64,000 nucleotides of DNA from Rickettsiella endosymbiont of Miltochrista miniata (GTDB lineage: Bacteria; Pseudomonadota; Gammaproteobacteria; Diplorickettsiales; Diplorickettsiaceae), in the NCBI RefSeq assembly GCF_964031245.1, contig NZ_OZ035017.1, positions 1-64,000 of the forward strand. Reading direction: 5' to 3'. The notes below the pieces were generated by a model. The model was given only the letters and a program-made list of their open reading frames with translations. It was not told the origin of the DNA and did not search any database. Positions 25,738-37,287 of this stretch are shown here, piece by piece; position 1 is the first letter of the stretch; each line of letters begins with the position of its first letter. Both the position numbers and the translations under genes were made by a program.

Positions 25738-26781
25738 TTAAGCAAAGTTTGTCTCCGCCTCTTTTTCTTCGGTTTCCATGCTCGACTGATATTGCCCTTT
25801 GCATGCAGCTGCATTAAGCCTTGCACGTTTATAAAAAGCACGTTGAGCTGCTTTCACATTATGAGCTTTACCATTCCATGCTTTTAATGCGGGTTCCTGT
25901 AATGCGCGGCCATATGAAAAACTCAGACGCCAAGGATGACGTGAAGGTTGTAGTTTGTTCATCGTGTTTAAATGAGCGGTAGCAGTTTCTGGCGTTTGGC
26001 CTCCGGAAAGAAAATTAATGCTAGCCACCGCCGCAGGAACGGTTTGGCGTAATATTTTTAAAGTTGCAGCGGCAACTTCAGCGATATTAGGCTGAGGCGT
26101 ATATTGATTACCGGCAATAACCATACTGGGTTTTAGTATCATACATTCGAGTACTACGCGATGCTTATGGAGTTCTTCAAATACAGTATGAAGAACGGCT
26201 TCTGTTGCTTCAGCACAGCGGACTAAACTGTGATCCCCATCTATTAACAACTCAGGTTCTACAATAGGTACCATTCCATTGCTTTGACAAATAGACGCAT
26301 AACGGGCTAAAGCTTGAGAATTAGCTATTATGGCTAAAGAAGAAGGTAAGACATCAGATATGGAAAAAACAGCTCTCCATTTAGCAAAACAAGCACCAAG
26401 ATTTTTATAAGTTAATAGACGTTCTGCTAGACCATCTAGGCCTTGAGTTATTTTTTCTTCGGCATTTAAGGGAATAAGGCCTTTATCAACCTTTATTCCA
26501 GGAACAATACCTTCATTATCTAGGTAGTCGGGGAATAGCAATCCCTCTTTAGTTTTTTGCGCTAAAGTTTCTTCGTGGAGAATAACGCCATTGATAAATG
26601 CTTCAATACCAGGTGTAGTAAAAAGTAGTTCGCGATAATTACGACGATTCTCTACGGTTGACTCTAGATGTAAAACAGCAAATCGCTTACTAATAGTGGC
26701 TTGACTTTCGTCCGCTGCCAAGATTCCTTTTCCTGGTACCGTTAATCGTTGAATAGTTCCTTCAAGCTCGTGAGTGGCCAT
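25738..26781 (-). CDS. Class I fructose-bisphosphate aldolase
   Basis: The enzyme cleaves fructose-1,6-bisphosphate to two triose phosphates through a lysine Schiff base. It belongs to the eukaryote-like class I group: GKGILAADES at the N-terminus, the Schiff-base lysine in LECMILKPSMV, and INFLSGGQTPETATAHLN. The C-terminal core has WRLSFSYGRALQEPALKAWNG. ATG 26781 is chosen because AAGGAG lies just upstream; the frame continues 46 codons further but those residues are not family-like. It has about 347 residues. Confidence 0.92.
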   Translation of the reverse strand: MATHELEGTIQRLTVPGKGILAADESQATISKRFAVLHLESTVENRRNYRELLFTTPGIEAFINGVILHEETLAQKTKEGLLFPDYLDNEGIVPGIKVDKGLIPLNAEEKITQGLDGLAERLLTYKNLGACFAKWRAVFSISDVLPSSLAIIANSQALARYASICQSNGMVPIVEPELLIDGDHSLVRCAEATEAVLHTVFEELHKHRVVLECMILKPSMVIAGNQYTPQPNIAEVAAATLKILRQTVPAAVASINFLSGGQTPETATAHLNTMNKLQPSRHPWRLSFSYGRALQEPALKAWNGKAHNVKAAQRAFYKRARLNAAACKGQYQSSMETEEKEAETNFA

Positions 26782-27168
26782 GATATTGCTCCTTACATTT
26801 TTCTGACGTGTAAAAGCTAAATGAATCTTACATGCATTTTGTAAATGCCTAACACTATATAGAACAACGTAGGTAATTTCTAGTAAAGTTACCGATCTTA
26901 ATATCCACCGAATTTCCAATTAATTTAGGTCTTACTTTATTCCTGACTTAGCCTGGAAGAGACTTGTTAGAAGAGAAGGGTTAACTTTAAGTCTTTTTCC
27001 ACACTTGCTGTGGATTTTAGTGCCCCTTTTAGCTACCAGAAAATTTAAGTATGAGTAAAGCTCAAATCGAACTGAGATAAAGGCAAAATTCATTATTTAT
27101 TGGCATTGCATAAAGGGGTTGTGCTTATTATACTGTCCGACAATTTATAAGTCGCGGGGTGGCTTAGA
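26782..27168. other. 387-bp divergent intergenic region (aldolase / atp operon)
   Basis: The region holds upstream signals for the aldolase gene (minus) and the atp operon (plus). A likely atp promoter is at 27106-27134. TCCACA-CTTGC-TGTGGA at 26998-27014 forms a 6-bp inverted repeat; its halves resemble DnaA boxes with mismatches. I see no RNA gene or further coding sequence. Confidence 0.5.
27106..27134 (+). promoter_or_regulatory. Candidate sigma-70 promoter of the atp operon
   Basis: TTGCAT at 27106-27111 and TATACT at 27129-27134 are separated by 17 bp. The -10 box lies 34 bp before the atpI start codon. Both boxes differ from consensus at one or two positions. Confidence 0.6.
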
Positions 27169-28712
<1,544 letters not shown>

Positions 28713-28874
28713 ATGATAACATACTCACAGCAATTGGATTTTTGGCAAGGCGCCGCGAAAGTGAGCAACCGCAGTGTATTCAAGATACATGAGGATTGCG
28801 AGTCGAGCGGCAACGCAGGCAAAAGTTCAAGTGCGAAGAGTATAACAAAGTTGAGAAATCGTCGTGGAAATTAA
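28713..28874 (+). CDS. Small open frame made by dispersed element A (53 aa, doubtful gene)
   Basis: The frame starts at an ATG immediately after the atpE stop (TAAATG). It runs through the whole 122-bp element and ends 11 bp inside atpF. The peptide includes SQQLDFWQGAAK and KIHEDCESSGNAGKSSSAK. The same frame is open in the SDR copy, but all five right-module differences between the two copies change the amino acid. Protein-level selection is therefore unlikely. It may simply allow ribosomes to continue from atpE to atpF. Confidence 0.35.
   Translation: MITYSQQLDFWQGAAKVSNRSVFKIHEDCESSGNAGKSSSAKSITKLRNRRGN
28723..28844 (+). repeat. Dispersed 122-bp element, copy A (between atpE and atpF)
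   Basis: This copy matches the copy at 40748-40869 without length change. The left module (about 35 bp, from ACTCACAGCAATTGG to GGCGCCGCG) differs at one base from that copy. The right module (about 60 bp, from ATACATGAGGATTGCGAG to GAGTATA) differs at five. The central ~27 bp is largely unrelated. It lies inside the atp operon in the direction of transcription. Confidence 0.92.
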
Positions 28875-29334
28875 TATAACCTTATTAGGCCAGTTAATTA
28901 CATTTTCTGTTTTCGTGTGGTTTACCATGAAATTTGTATGGCCGCCCATACTAAAAGTAATGAAAGAGCGAGAACAACGCATTGCTGATGGTTTAGCTGC
29001 TGCTGAGCGAGGCCAACAAGCTTTAGAATTGGCTCAATTAAAAGCAGATGAGTTTTTACAGGAGGCAAAGCAACAAGCGGCTGAAATTATTGAACAGGCG
29101 AGTAAACGCGCTAATCAAATGTCTGAAGAGTCTAAGCAGCAAATAAGAGTAGAAAACGAACGTTTATTAGCTATCGCTCGAGCTGACATTCAACAAGAAT
29201 GGCAGACTGCGCAACAGAAATTACGTGCAGAAGTGGCTAATTTGGTTATTACGACCACCGAGAAAATTTTGGCACAATCACTTGACAGCGTAGCTCAACA
29301 TGCACTCGTTAAACAGTCTTTGGAAGAAATTTGA
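28864..29334 (+). CDS. atpF: F0F1 ATP synthase subunit b
   Basis: Subunit b is the peripheral stalk linking F0 to F1. One N-terminal membrane helix (LITFSVFVWFTMKFVWPPI) is followed by a long charged coiled coil. The 156-residue length matches E. coli. The start is GTG (VEINITLLGQ). No good Shine-Dalgarno precedes it, because the upstream sequence comes from the dispersed element; translation may rely on coupling from the small frame that overlaps the start. The stop overlaps the atpH start (TGATG). Confidence 0.94.
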   Translation: MEINITLLGQLITFSVFVWFTMKFVWPPILKVMKEREQRIADGLAAAERGQQALELAQLKADEFLQEAKQQAAEIIEQASKRANQMSEESKQQIRVENERLLAIARADIQQEWQTAQQKLRAEVANLVITTTEKILAQSLDSVAQHALVKQSLEEI

Positions 29335-29870
29335 TGGCTGATTTCACCTCCATTGCAAGACCTTACGCACGAGCGGCATTTGCTTGTGCCTTAGATAAAA
29401 ATAACATGGATGCTTGGTCTGCTTTACTCAAGCAGGCAGTAAGAATTATTAATGAAAAATCGATGCAAAATTTACTAAAAAATCCATGTATCGATAAAAT
29501 GGTGGCGTATGAGTGTTTGTTGGAATTCTGCAAAACAGTAATTTTTCCCTCTGGAAAGAATTTTCTGAAACTGATGGCAGTAAACCAACGATTATTAGTG
29601 CTTCCAAAAGTTGAAGGTTTAATAGAAGGATATAAGGCTGAGTTAGCCAAGGAAGTTACGGCTTATATTATTTCCGCCGTGGTTTTAACTAAAATGGAAG
29701 AGGAAGCTTTAGAGAAAGTATTATCGGAGCGTTTTCAAAGTCATATAAAATTAGTATGCCATACTGATAAAAGTTTATTAGGTGGATTGGTCATTCGCGT
29801 CGGAGATTTAGTCATCGATGATTCTGTACGTGGCAAATTAGAACGTTTACGTGCAACATTAGTGAATTAA
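29334..29870 (+). CDS. atpH: F0F1 ATP synthase subunit delta
   Basis: Delta joins the peripheral stalk to the top of the F1 hexamer. The 178-residue protein begins with [15 protein letters not shown] and ends with [22 protein letters not shown], both typical. ATG 29334 shares one base with the atpF stop. An in-frame TTG one codon upstream is less likely. Confidence 0.95.
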   Translation: MADFTSIARPYARAAFACALDKNNMDAWSALLKQAVRIINEKSMQNLLKNPCIDKMVAYECLLEFCKTVIFPSGKNFLKLMAVNQRLLVLPKVEGLIEGYKAELAKEVTAYIISAVVLTKMEEEALEKVLSERFQSHIKLVCHTDKSLLGGLVIRVGDLVIDDSVRGKLERLRATLVN

Positions 29871-29886
29871 GAGGCAGTATAGTCAA

Positions 29887-31431
29887 ATGCAACAATTAAC
29901 CACATCTGAAATTAATGAATTAATCAAAGAACGCATCCAGAAATTTGATGTTTCTGCAGAAACGCGTACAGAAGGAAGTATCGTCAGTCTTCGTGATGGT
30001 ATTGTGCGTATCTATGGTTTGAATGATGTCATGTTGGGAGAAATGATAGAATTTTCACCCCAATGTTATGGTTTGGCTTTAAACCTCGAGCGCGATTCGG
30101 TAGGCGCTGTTGTTTTAGGTGATTACGAAGGATTAAGTGAAGGCCAAACAGTTAAATGTACCGGACGTATTCTTGAGGTACCGGTGGGTGAAGCCTTGTT
30201 GGGCCGTGTGGTTAATGCTTTAGGACATCCCATTGACGGTCGGGGTCCTATAGAGACTGAAAAAAATGCGCCTATCGAGCAAGTTGCACCGGGTGTTATT
30301 TGGCGTCAAGGCGTTTCACAGCCATTACAAACGGGCATACTAGCTATCGATAGCATGGTCCCCATAGGTCGTGGACAGCGCGAATTAATAATTGGCGATA
30401 GGCAAACCGGAAAAACAGCGCTGGCAATCGATGCGATTATTAACCAAAAGGATACGGGCATAAAATGTATTTATGTTGCAATAGGTCAAAAAGCGTCATC
30501 CATTGCAGCTGTAGTGCGAAAATTACAAGAACAAGATGCTTTAAAACATACCATTATCGTATCAGCGAGCGCTGCTGATTCAGCGTCATTACAGTTTATT
30601 GCGCCTTATGCGGGATGTGCGATGGGCGAATATTTTCGTGATCAAGGTGAAGATGCGCTTATTATTTATGATGATTTGACGAAGCAAGCTTGGGCATATC
30701 GTCAAATATCTTTGTTGTTGCGACGTCCTCCGGGGCGAGAAGCTTATCCAGGTGATATATTTTATTTACATTCACGTTTGCTCGAACGTGCTGCAAGAGT
30801 TAATGAGGCCTTTGTTGAAAAGGCTACCAATGGAAGTGTTAGAGGGAAAACGGGCTCGTTAACGGCATTGCCTATTATCGAAACTCAAGCTGGGGATGTA
30901 TCTGCTTTCGTTCCAACCAACGTTATCTCAATTACTGATGGTCAAATCTTTTTAGAAACGGATTTATTTAACGCGGGCATACGTCCAGCAATTAATGCGG
31001 GTTTATCTGTTTCACGGGTGGGTTCTGCAGCTCAAACTAAGATTATAAAGAAATTGGGCGGTGGTGTTCGATTAAGCTTGGCTCAATATCGCGAATTGGC
31101 TGCTTTCTCTCAGTTTATGTCAGATTTAGATGAGGCGACACGTAAGCAACTTGAGAGAGGTCAACGTGTTACTGAAATTTTAAAACAAAAACAATATGAC
31201 CCTTTAAGTGTTGCAGAAATGGCCGTGCTATTGTTTGCTACCGATAAAGGTTATTTAGATGATATAGAGCTGACTAAGATTGTTGCATTTGCTGAAGGAT
31301 TATTAGCTTATATGCATTCAGAGCAGGCAACTTGTTTGGAAAAAATTAACCAAAAAGGTGATTATAACGAAGTGATAGCTAAAGAGTTAGCTACAGCAAT
31401 TACTGCCTTTAAAATGACACAAACTTGGTGA
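29887..31431 (+). CDS. atpA: F0F1 ATP synthase subunit alpha
   Basis: Alpha carries the non-catalytic nucleotide sites of the F1 hexamer. The P-loop GDRQTGKTA lies at about residues 169-177. The ATPase signature [17 protein letters not shown] is at about 363-379. The length of 514 residues is normal. It lies 16 bp after atpH and 4 bp before atpG within the operon. Confidence 0.97.
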   Translation: MQQLTTSEINELIKERIQKFDVSAETRTEGSIVSLRDGIVRIYGLNDVMLGEMIEFSPQCYGLALNLERDSVGAVVLGDYEGLSEGQTVKCTGRILEVPVGEALLGRVVNALGHPIDGRGPIETEKNAPIEQVAPGVIWRQGVSQPLQTGILAIDSMVPIGRGQRELIIGDRQTGKTALAIDAIINQKDTGIKCIYVAIGQKASSIAAVVRKLQEQDALKHTIIVSASAADSASLQFIAPYAGCAMGEYFRDQGEDALIIYDDLTKQAWAYRQISLLLRRPPGREAYPGDIFYLHSRLLERAARVNEAFVEKATNGSVRGKTGSLTALPIIETQAGDVSAFVPTNVISITDGQIFLETDLFNAGIRPAINAGLSVSRVGSAAQTKIIKKLGGGVRLSLAQYRELAAFSQFMSDLDEATRKQLERGQRVTEILKQKQYDPLSVAEMAVLLFATDKGYLDDIELTKIVAFAEGLLAYMHSEQATCLEKINQKGDYNEVIAKELATAITAFKMTQTW

Positions 31432-31435
31432 GCTG

Positions 31436-32296
31436 ATGAGTTTTGCGCAAGAGATACGCGGTAAAATTGCTAGTATTAAAGGCACGCAGAAGATAACGCG
31501 GGCTATGGAAATGGTGGCTGCTAGTAAAATGCGAAAAGCTCAAGAACGTATGACGCTTTCGCGACCTTATGCGCATAAAATGTTAGATTTAATCTATCAT
31601 GTCGCAAGTAGTCATGCGGAATATCAACACCCTTATTTACAAGTAAGGGATATAAAACGGGCTGGTTTTCTTGTCATTACTACTGACAAAGGGCTGTGCG
31701 GTGGACTGAATACCAATTTACTAAAATTGGTTTTGCAGGAATTTCGAGTGTGCCAATCTAAAGGAATAGATGTAGATTTGGCTATTATCGGTGGAAAGGG
31801 CGAAGCTTTTTTTAAACGCGTCGGTGGTCATGTGGTCGCACATGCCAGCCATTTAGGAGATGCACCACAGTTACAAGATTTAATTGGGGTTATTAAAGTT
31901 TTATTAGATGCTTATAAGCAAGGCGAATTAGATAGCGTCACTATTTTATATAACGAATTTATTAATACAATGACCCAAAAAGCACACGCCTTATCTTTAT
32001 TACCCATTTTACCTTCTGAAAAATCAGAGCTTAATTATCGCTGGGACTATCTCTATGAACCTGATGCTAAGCCTTTGTTAGAATTGGTTCTTACCCGTTA
32101 TATAGAATCACAAGTCTATCAAGGCGTTGTAGAAAATACTGCTTGTGAACAAGCAGCAAGGATGGTAGCCATGAAAAGCGCGACGGATAATGCGGGCGAA
32201 TTAATTAGCGACTTGCAATTAGCATACAATAAAGCCCGCCAGGCAGCGATTACGAAGGAATTAGCAGAAATAGTTGCCGGCGCGGAAGCCGTCTAG
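31436..32296 (+). CDS. atpG: F0F1 ATP synthase subunit gamma
   Basis: Gamma is the rotating central shaft of F1. The N-terminal helix reads [20 protein letters not shown], followed by [10 protein letters not shown]. The C-terminal helix contains [20 protein letters not shown], the family signature. The length is 286 residues. It lies between atpA and atpD as expected. Confidence 0.96.
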   Translation: MSFAQEIRGKIASIKGTQKITRAMEMVAASKMRKAQERMTLSRPYAHKMLDLIYHVASSHAEYQHPYLQVRDIKRAGFLVITTDKGLCGGLNTNLLKLVLQEFRVCQSKGIDVDLAIIGGKGEAFFKRVGGHVVAHASHLGDAPQLQDLIGVIKVLLDAYKQGELDSVTILYNEFINTMTQKAHALSLLPILPSEKSELNYRWDYLYEPDAKPLLELVLTRYIESQVYQGVVENTACEQAARMVAMKSATDNAGELISDLQLAYNKARQAAITKELAEIVAGAEAV

Positions 32297-32317
32297 ATTT
32301 AACCTTACATGAAATAA

Positions 32318-33724
<1,407 letters not shown>

Positions 33725-33739
33725 GGCTAGAGAAATATT

Positions 33740-34171
33740 ATGACCAAAACCATGCAGATTGAGGTTGTTAGTGCAGAAGATGCAATTTTTTCAGGTGAAG
33801 CAACGCATATAGTCGTTACTGGTTTATTGGGTGAGCTGGGTATCTATCCAGGCCACACGCAACTATTAACGGCATTAAAGCCAGGGCCAGTGCGCATTGT
33901 AAAACCAGATGGGGAAGATGAAATACTTTATATTTCTGGTGGTATTTTGGAAGTTCAACCACAACTCGTTAGTATATTAGCCGATACGGCTATACGAGCT
34001 GCCGACTTAGATGAATTGGCCGCACTAGAAGCCAAGGAGCATGCAGAGAGGATATTAAGTGATAAACAAGCTGATATCGATTATGCAAAGGCAACAGCAG
34101 AATTAGCGCAGGCAGTTGCTCAATTACAAGTCATATCTAAATTAAAGAAAAAACTTACCGGCAGAATTTAA
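33740..34171 (+). CDS. atpC: F0F1 ATP synthase subunit epsilon
   Basis: Epsilon regulates ATP hydrolysis and helps couple the rotor. An N-terminal beta sandwich (about 1-85) contains [21 protein letters not shown]-terminal helical hairpin follows ([24 protein letters not shown]). The length of 143 is normal. It is the last gene of the atp operon. Confidence 0.95.
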   Translation: MTKTMQIEVVSAEDAIFSGEATHIVVTGLLGELGIYPGHTQLLTALKPGPVRIVKPDGEDEILYISGGILEVQPQLVSILADTAIRAADLDELAALEAKEHAERILSDKQADIDYAKATAELAQAVAQLQVISKLKKKLTGRI

Positions 34172-34191
34172 TTCTTTTAGCTCAAAAGAAT
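34171..34191 (+). terminator. AT-rich hairpin at the end of the atp operon
   Basis: ATTCTTTT and AAAAGAAT form a perfect 8-bp stem with a 5-nt loop, starting at the last base of the atpC stop. It is followed by an A/T-rich stretch rather than a T-tract, so termination is likely partial at best. glmU follows 48 bp later. Confidence 0.35.
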
Positions 34192-34238
34192 AGTAATAAT
34201 CTGAAGAAGTGATGATTTGGAGAGGCCAGTTTTGAAAT

Positions 34239-35612
34239 ATGAAATTACTTGATGTCATCATTTTAGCCGCAGGTCATGGAAAGCGTATGCATTCTACTTT
34301 ACCTAAAGTATTGCATATGTTGGCTGGTAAGCCTTTGTTACAATATATAGTTGAAACAGTTAAAGGTTTGCAACCCCATGCTGTTTATGTGGTTTATGGG
34401 AATGGTGGTGGTCAAGTCCCTAAATGTTTGGGTCATTTAGCGGTTAATTGGGTAAAGCAAACTGAATTATTAGGTACGGGTCATGCAGTTGCTCAAGCTA
34501 TTCCAGCAATTAAATCAGATGAGAGTCGTATACTTATTTTGCTAGGTGATACGCCCTTAGTCAGTTTAGCTACTTTACAAAAATTAATTGATGCTACTGA
34601 AACTCATCAAATTGGTTTAGTTACATTAACGACACAACAACCTTTTGGTTTAGGACGGATTTTACGGGATCAACAAGGAAAGATTATTCAAATCGTTGAA
34701 GAAAAAGATGCGAGCGCAGAGCAAAAAAAAATTCAGGAGGTTAATAGTGGTATTTTTTATGTGCCAGTAAAACTATTAAAGCATTGGTTACCTAAAATTA
34801 AAAAAATGAATGCTCAAGGCGAATATTATTTAACGGATATTATTACCATGGCTGTGGATGAAAAGATAGAAATAGTAACGGTATCTTCAGATATTGATGG
34901 CGAAATGCAAGGCGTCAATGATCGTGTGCAACTAGCAAAGCTTGAACGTTATTTTCAACAGCAAGCAGCTGAAAAACTTATGTTAGCGGGAGTTACGTTA
35001 CGCGATCCAGAGCGATTTGATTTACGTGGACAAATAACAGTAGAAAAGGACGTAGTTATCGATGTAGATGTTATTTTGGAAGGAGAAAATACTATAGGCG
35101 CTAATAGCATGATAGGGTCACATACAATCTTAAAAGATGTCAAAATTGGGAAAAATGTTGAAATTAAGCCTTATAGCTTAATTGAAGGTGCAATTATTGG
35201 AGATAATTGTATTATTGGTCCTTTTGCACGTATTCGGCCTGGTTCGGTTCTCAAAAATAAAGTTCATATTGGAAATTTTGTTGAAGTTAAAAAAAGCCAC
35301 ATAGAACAAGAAACAAAAATTAATCATTTAAGTTACATCGGTGATGCAAATATAGGTAAAAATGTTAATATTGGCGCGGGTACCATTACGTGCAATTACG
35401 ACGGAGCAGTTAAACATGAAACACAAATAGAAGACGATGTGTTTGTCGGTTCTAATACAGCTTTAATAGCACCCATACGCATACAAAAAGGCGCAACGAT
35501 AGGTGCTGGATCTACCTTAAATAAAGACGTCCCTGCCGGAAAATTAACCTTAAGCCGGGCAGAAACACACACTCTCGAAAATTGGAAACGCCCTCGAAAA
35601 AAAGAAAAATAA
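34239..35612 (+). CDS. glmU: Bifunctional UDP-GlcNAc pyrophosphorylase / GlcN-1-P acetyltransferase
   Basis: GlmU makes UDP-GlcNAc for peptidoglycan and LPS. The N-terminal uridyltransferase (about 1-230) starts VIILAAGHGKRMHSTLPKVL. The C-terminal left-handed beta helix (about 250-457) carries the acetyltransferase site with YIGDANIGKNVNIGAGTITC. The length of 457 is typical. glmU next to the atp operon is a common gammaproteobacterial arrangement. Confidence 0.96.
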   Translation: MKLLDVIILAAGHGKRMHSTLPKVLHMLAGKPLLQYIVETVKGLQPHAVYVVYGNGGGQVPKCLGHLAVNWVKQTELLGTGHAVAQAIPAIKSDESRILILLGDTPLVSLATLQKLIDATETHQIGLVTLTTQQPFGLGRILRDQQGKIIQIVEEKDASAEQKKIQEVNSGIFYVPVKLLKHWLPKIKKMNAQGEYYLTDIITMAVDEKIEIVTVSSDIDGEMQGVNDRVQLAKLERYFQQQAAEKLMLAGVTLRDPERFDLRGQITVEKDVVIDVDVILEGENTIGANSMIGSHTILKDVKIGKNVEIKPYSLIEGAIIGDNCIIGPFARIRPGSVLKNKVHIGNFVEVKKSHIEQETKINHLSYIGDANIGKNVNIGAGTITCNYDGAVKHETQIEDDVFVGSNTALIAPIRIQKGATIGAGSTLNKDVPAGKLTLSRAETHTLENWKRPRKKEK

Positions 35613-35670
35613 TCTTAATTAATTTCCACAGTCAAAATATTGATTGTTTAATTTTTCAATAATCTATAAA

Positions 35671-36597
35671 TTAAGCAGCAAGCCTAAGGCATCGATCTGT
35701 ATGCGCAAAATTATTTAGTATTATCTGTGTAGCTGAGGCAATCACATCATCGCGCGGAGCTGCATCTTTTTTAGTTTGTGTAAAATATATGGCTATAATA
35801 ATGGGAGAACATTTTGGCGGCCATATTATACCGATATCATTGGTTGTACCATATTTTCCACTTCCAGTTTTATCACCAACAACCCAGTCTTTTGGTAGTC
35901 CAGCTCGAATTCGTAAGTTTCCTGTAGTATTACTTTTTAGCCATTTTTTCAATTTTATCTGTTGAGGTACTGCTAAAATTTTGTCGAAAGCCAGAAGTTG
36001 TAGACTTCTTTCCATCGCAGCGGGGGTGGATGTATCACGTAAGTCACCGGGTATCGCGGAATTCAATTTAGGCTCCAAACGATCAAGTCGAAATGTATTA
36101 TTGCCAATGGAGCGAGCAAATGAGGTAATTTCTTTAGGGCCACCGAGTTTTTCTACCAGAATATTCATCGCAGTACTATCACTGTAAGTAATAGCCGCTT
36201 CACATAGTTCAGAAATTGACATTCCATCAATGAGATTTTTTTTAGTAATAGGTGAATAACCAGCAGCTAAATCGGTTTTTTTATAAATCACTTTTTGTTC
36301 TAAAAAATGACTATCGATCATGCTGCGTTTTAAAATAGCTGAAACTACCATTAACTTAGCTGTGCTACATACAGGAAAACGTTCTTCACTGCGGTATTCA
36401 ATACGTGAATTATTTGCCATATTTATCGCTGATATACCAATTCTTCCGCCCGAGGATGATTCAAGAGCAGCTAGCTCCTGAGGCAATGAGTTCAATTTTT
36501 TTGTGGAAGTGGATGCAAGCAAGGGTGAATTAGATAAACAAAATATAATCGTAATCGAGATCTGTAACAATAAGCGCATGATTGGTGAATAATGCAT
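35671..36597 (-). CDS. Class A beta-lactamase, with SDS instead of SDN
   Basis: This is a periplasmic serine beta-lactamase with an N-terminal signal peptide. The active-site S-x-x-K is S78-T-A-K81, preceded by Cys77 as in CTX-M-like enzymes. E175-P-K-L-N is the omega-loop motif, and K243-T-G-S is the third motif. The canonical SDN loop reads S139-D-S141. Overall it resembles the CTX-M-like branch (ERFPVCSTAK, AGLPKDWVVGDKTGSGKYG). The start could be M7. Base composition is like its neighbours, so recent transfer is not evident. Spectrum cannot be read from sequence. Confidence 0.93.
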   Translation of the reverse strand: MHYSPIMRLLLQISITIIFCLSNSPLLASTSTKKLNSLPQELAALESSSGGRIGISAINMANNSRIEYRSEERFPVCSTAKLMVVSAILKRSMIDSHFLEQKVIYKKTDLAAGYSPITKKNLIDGMSISELCEAAITYSDSTAMNILVEKLGGPKEITSFARSIGNNTFRLDRLEPKLNSAIPGDLRDTSTPAAMERSLQLLAFDKILAVPQQIKLKKWLKSNTTGNLRIRAGLPKDWVVGDKTGSGKYGTTNDIGIIWPPKCSPIIIAIYFTQTKKDAAPRDDVIASATQIILNNFAHTDRCLRLAA

Positions 36598-36761
36598 ATT
36601 ATTTTACCTATTTTAAAATCTTTTGTGAGTGTTTAGTGTCAAGTATAATTAAAGTAATTTAATAGTAAAATATTTTTGAATTTAGCTCTAAAAAAGATAG
36701 ATATTAGAAGTTAACTCATCTATGTACAGATAATTTTACCCATAAAGAATAATTTTAACGA

Positions 36762-37217
36762 TTAAAGCTTATTTGAACGAACGATATCCCACCAATTTTC
36801 TTTTAGATAATTGATAAGAACGGATTCATCTGCTTCCACAAAGTTTTTCTTGATATTAACTAATAATGTTTCCGTAACTTGTTTGTCAAGGTTGCCTAAT
36901 AAAACCCCACCGACATGAGGTGCAGAACATAAAATGAGTTGCTTATATTGGTGATTATCAAGTCCTTTTTTTAAAAAGTCAGCTAAGATTTTTGTGAAAT
37001 GATCAAGTTCCACCTCATGGGGGCTGCTTGGGGCTTCATAAGCTCCTTTTGCAGAATGCATAGTTTGATAATGACCCGGTCTATCCGAAACCAAATCACT
37101 TTCTTTTAATTTAGCACTAGGATTTTCTAGGCTTTCTAAGAGGATCAATTTGTGATTTTTGGGCTCATAAGAATAAATATGACCTAAACTACTATTTAAA
37201 CTAATAACCCAAATCAT
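36762..37217 (-). CDS. Host-attachment family protein (Host_attach/baeRF-like)
   Basis: The 151-residue protein resembles the family annotated as required for attachment to host cells. Matching parts are WVISLNSSLGHIYSYEP at the N-terminus, LVSDRPGHYQTMHSAKGAY and LILCSAPHVGGVLLGNL. The domain is related to archaeal release-factor folds, so a direct role in attachment is doubtful. It is cytoplasmic, with no signal peptide. It is flanked by an amidase and a beta-lactamase on the same strand with gaps of 70-160 bp. Confidence 0.72.
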   Translation of the reverse strand: MIWVISLNSSLGHIYSYEPKNHKLILLESLENPSAKLKESDLVSDRPGHYQTMHSAKGAYEAPSSPHEVELDHFTKILADFLKKGLDNHQYKQLILCSAPHVGGVLLGNLDKQVTETLLVNIKKNFVEADESVLINYLKENWWDIVRSNKL

Positions 37218-37287
37218 TTAGCCCCCTTTAAGTGTGTTTTCAAAGTATAGCAGGTTCAGTTCTAGACCCAAGCACGTTGGAGGATTG

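Noticed and set aside
25595-25804. 69-codon minus-strand frame between the aldolase and cytochrome genes
   Set aside because: It runs through the 3' end of the aldolase and the repeat element in a non-coding frame and has no protein features.
26782-26919. 46-residue N-terminal extension of the aldolase
   Set aside because: The extension lacks family similarity, and the ATG at 26781 has a strong AAGGAG. The upstream frame is probably open by chance.
28713-28874. The repeat-encoded peptide as a conserved functional microprotein
   Set aside because: Between two copies all five right-module changes are non-synonymous, and a third copy is frameshifted. This does not fit selection on the peptide.
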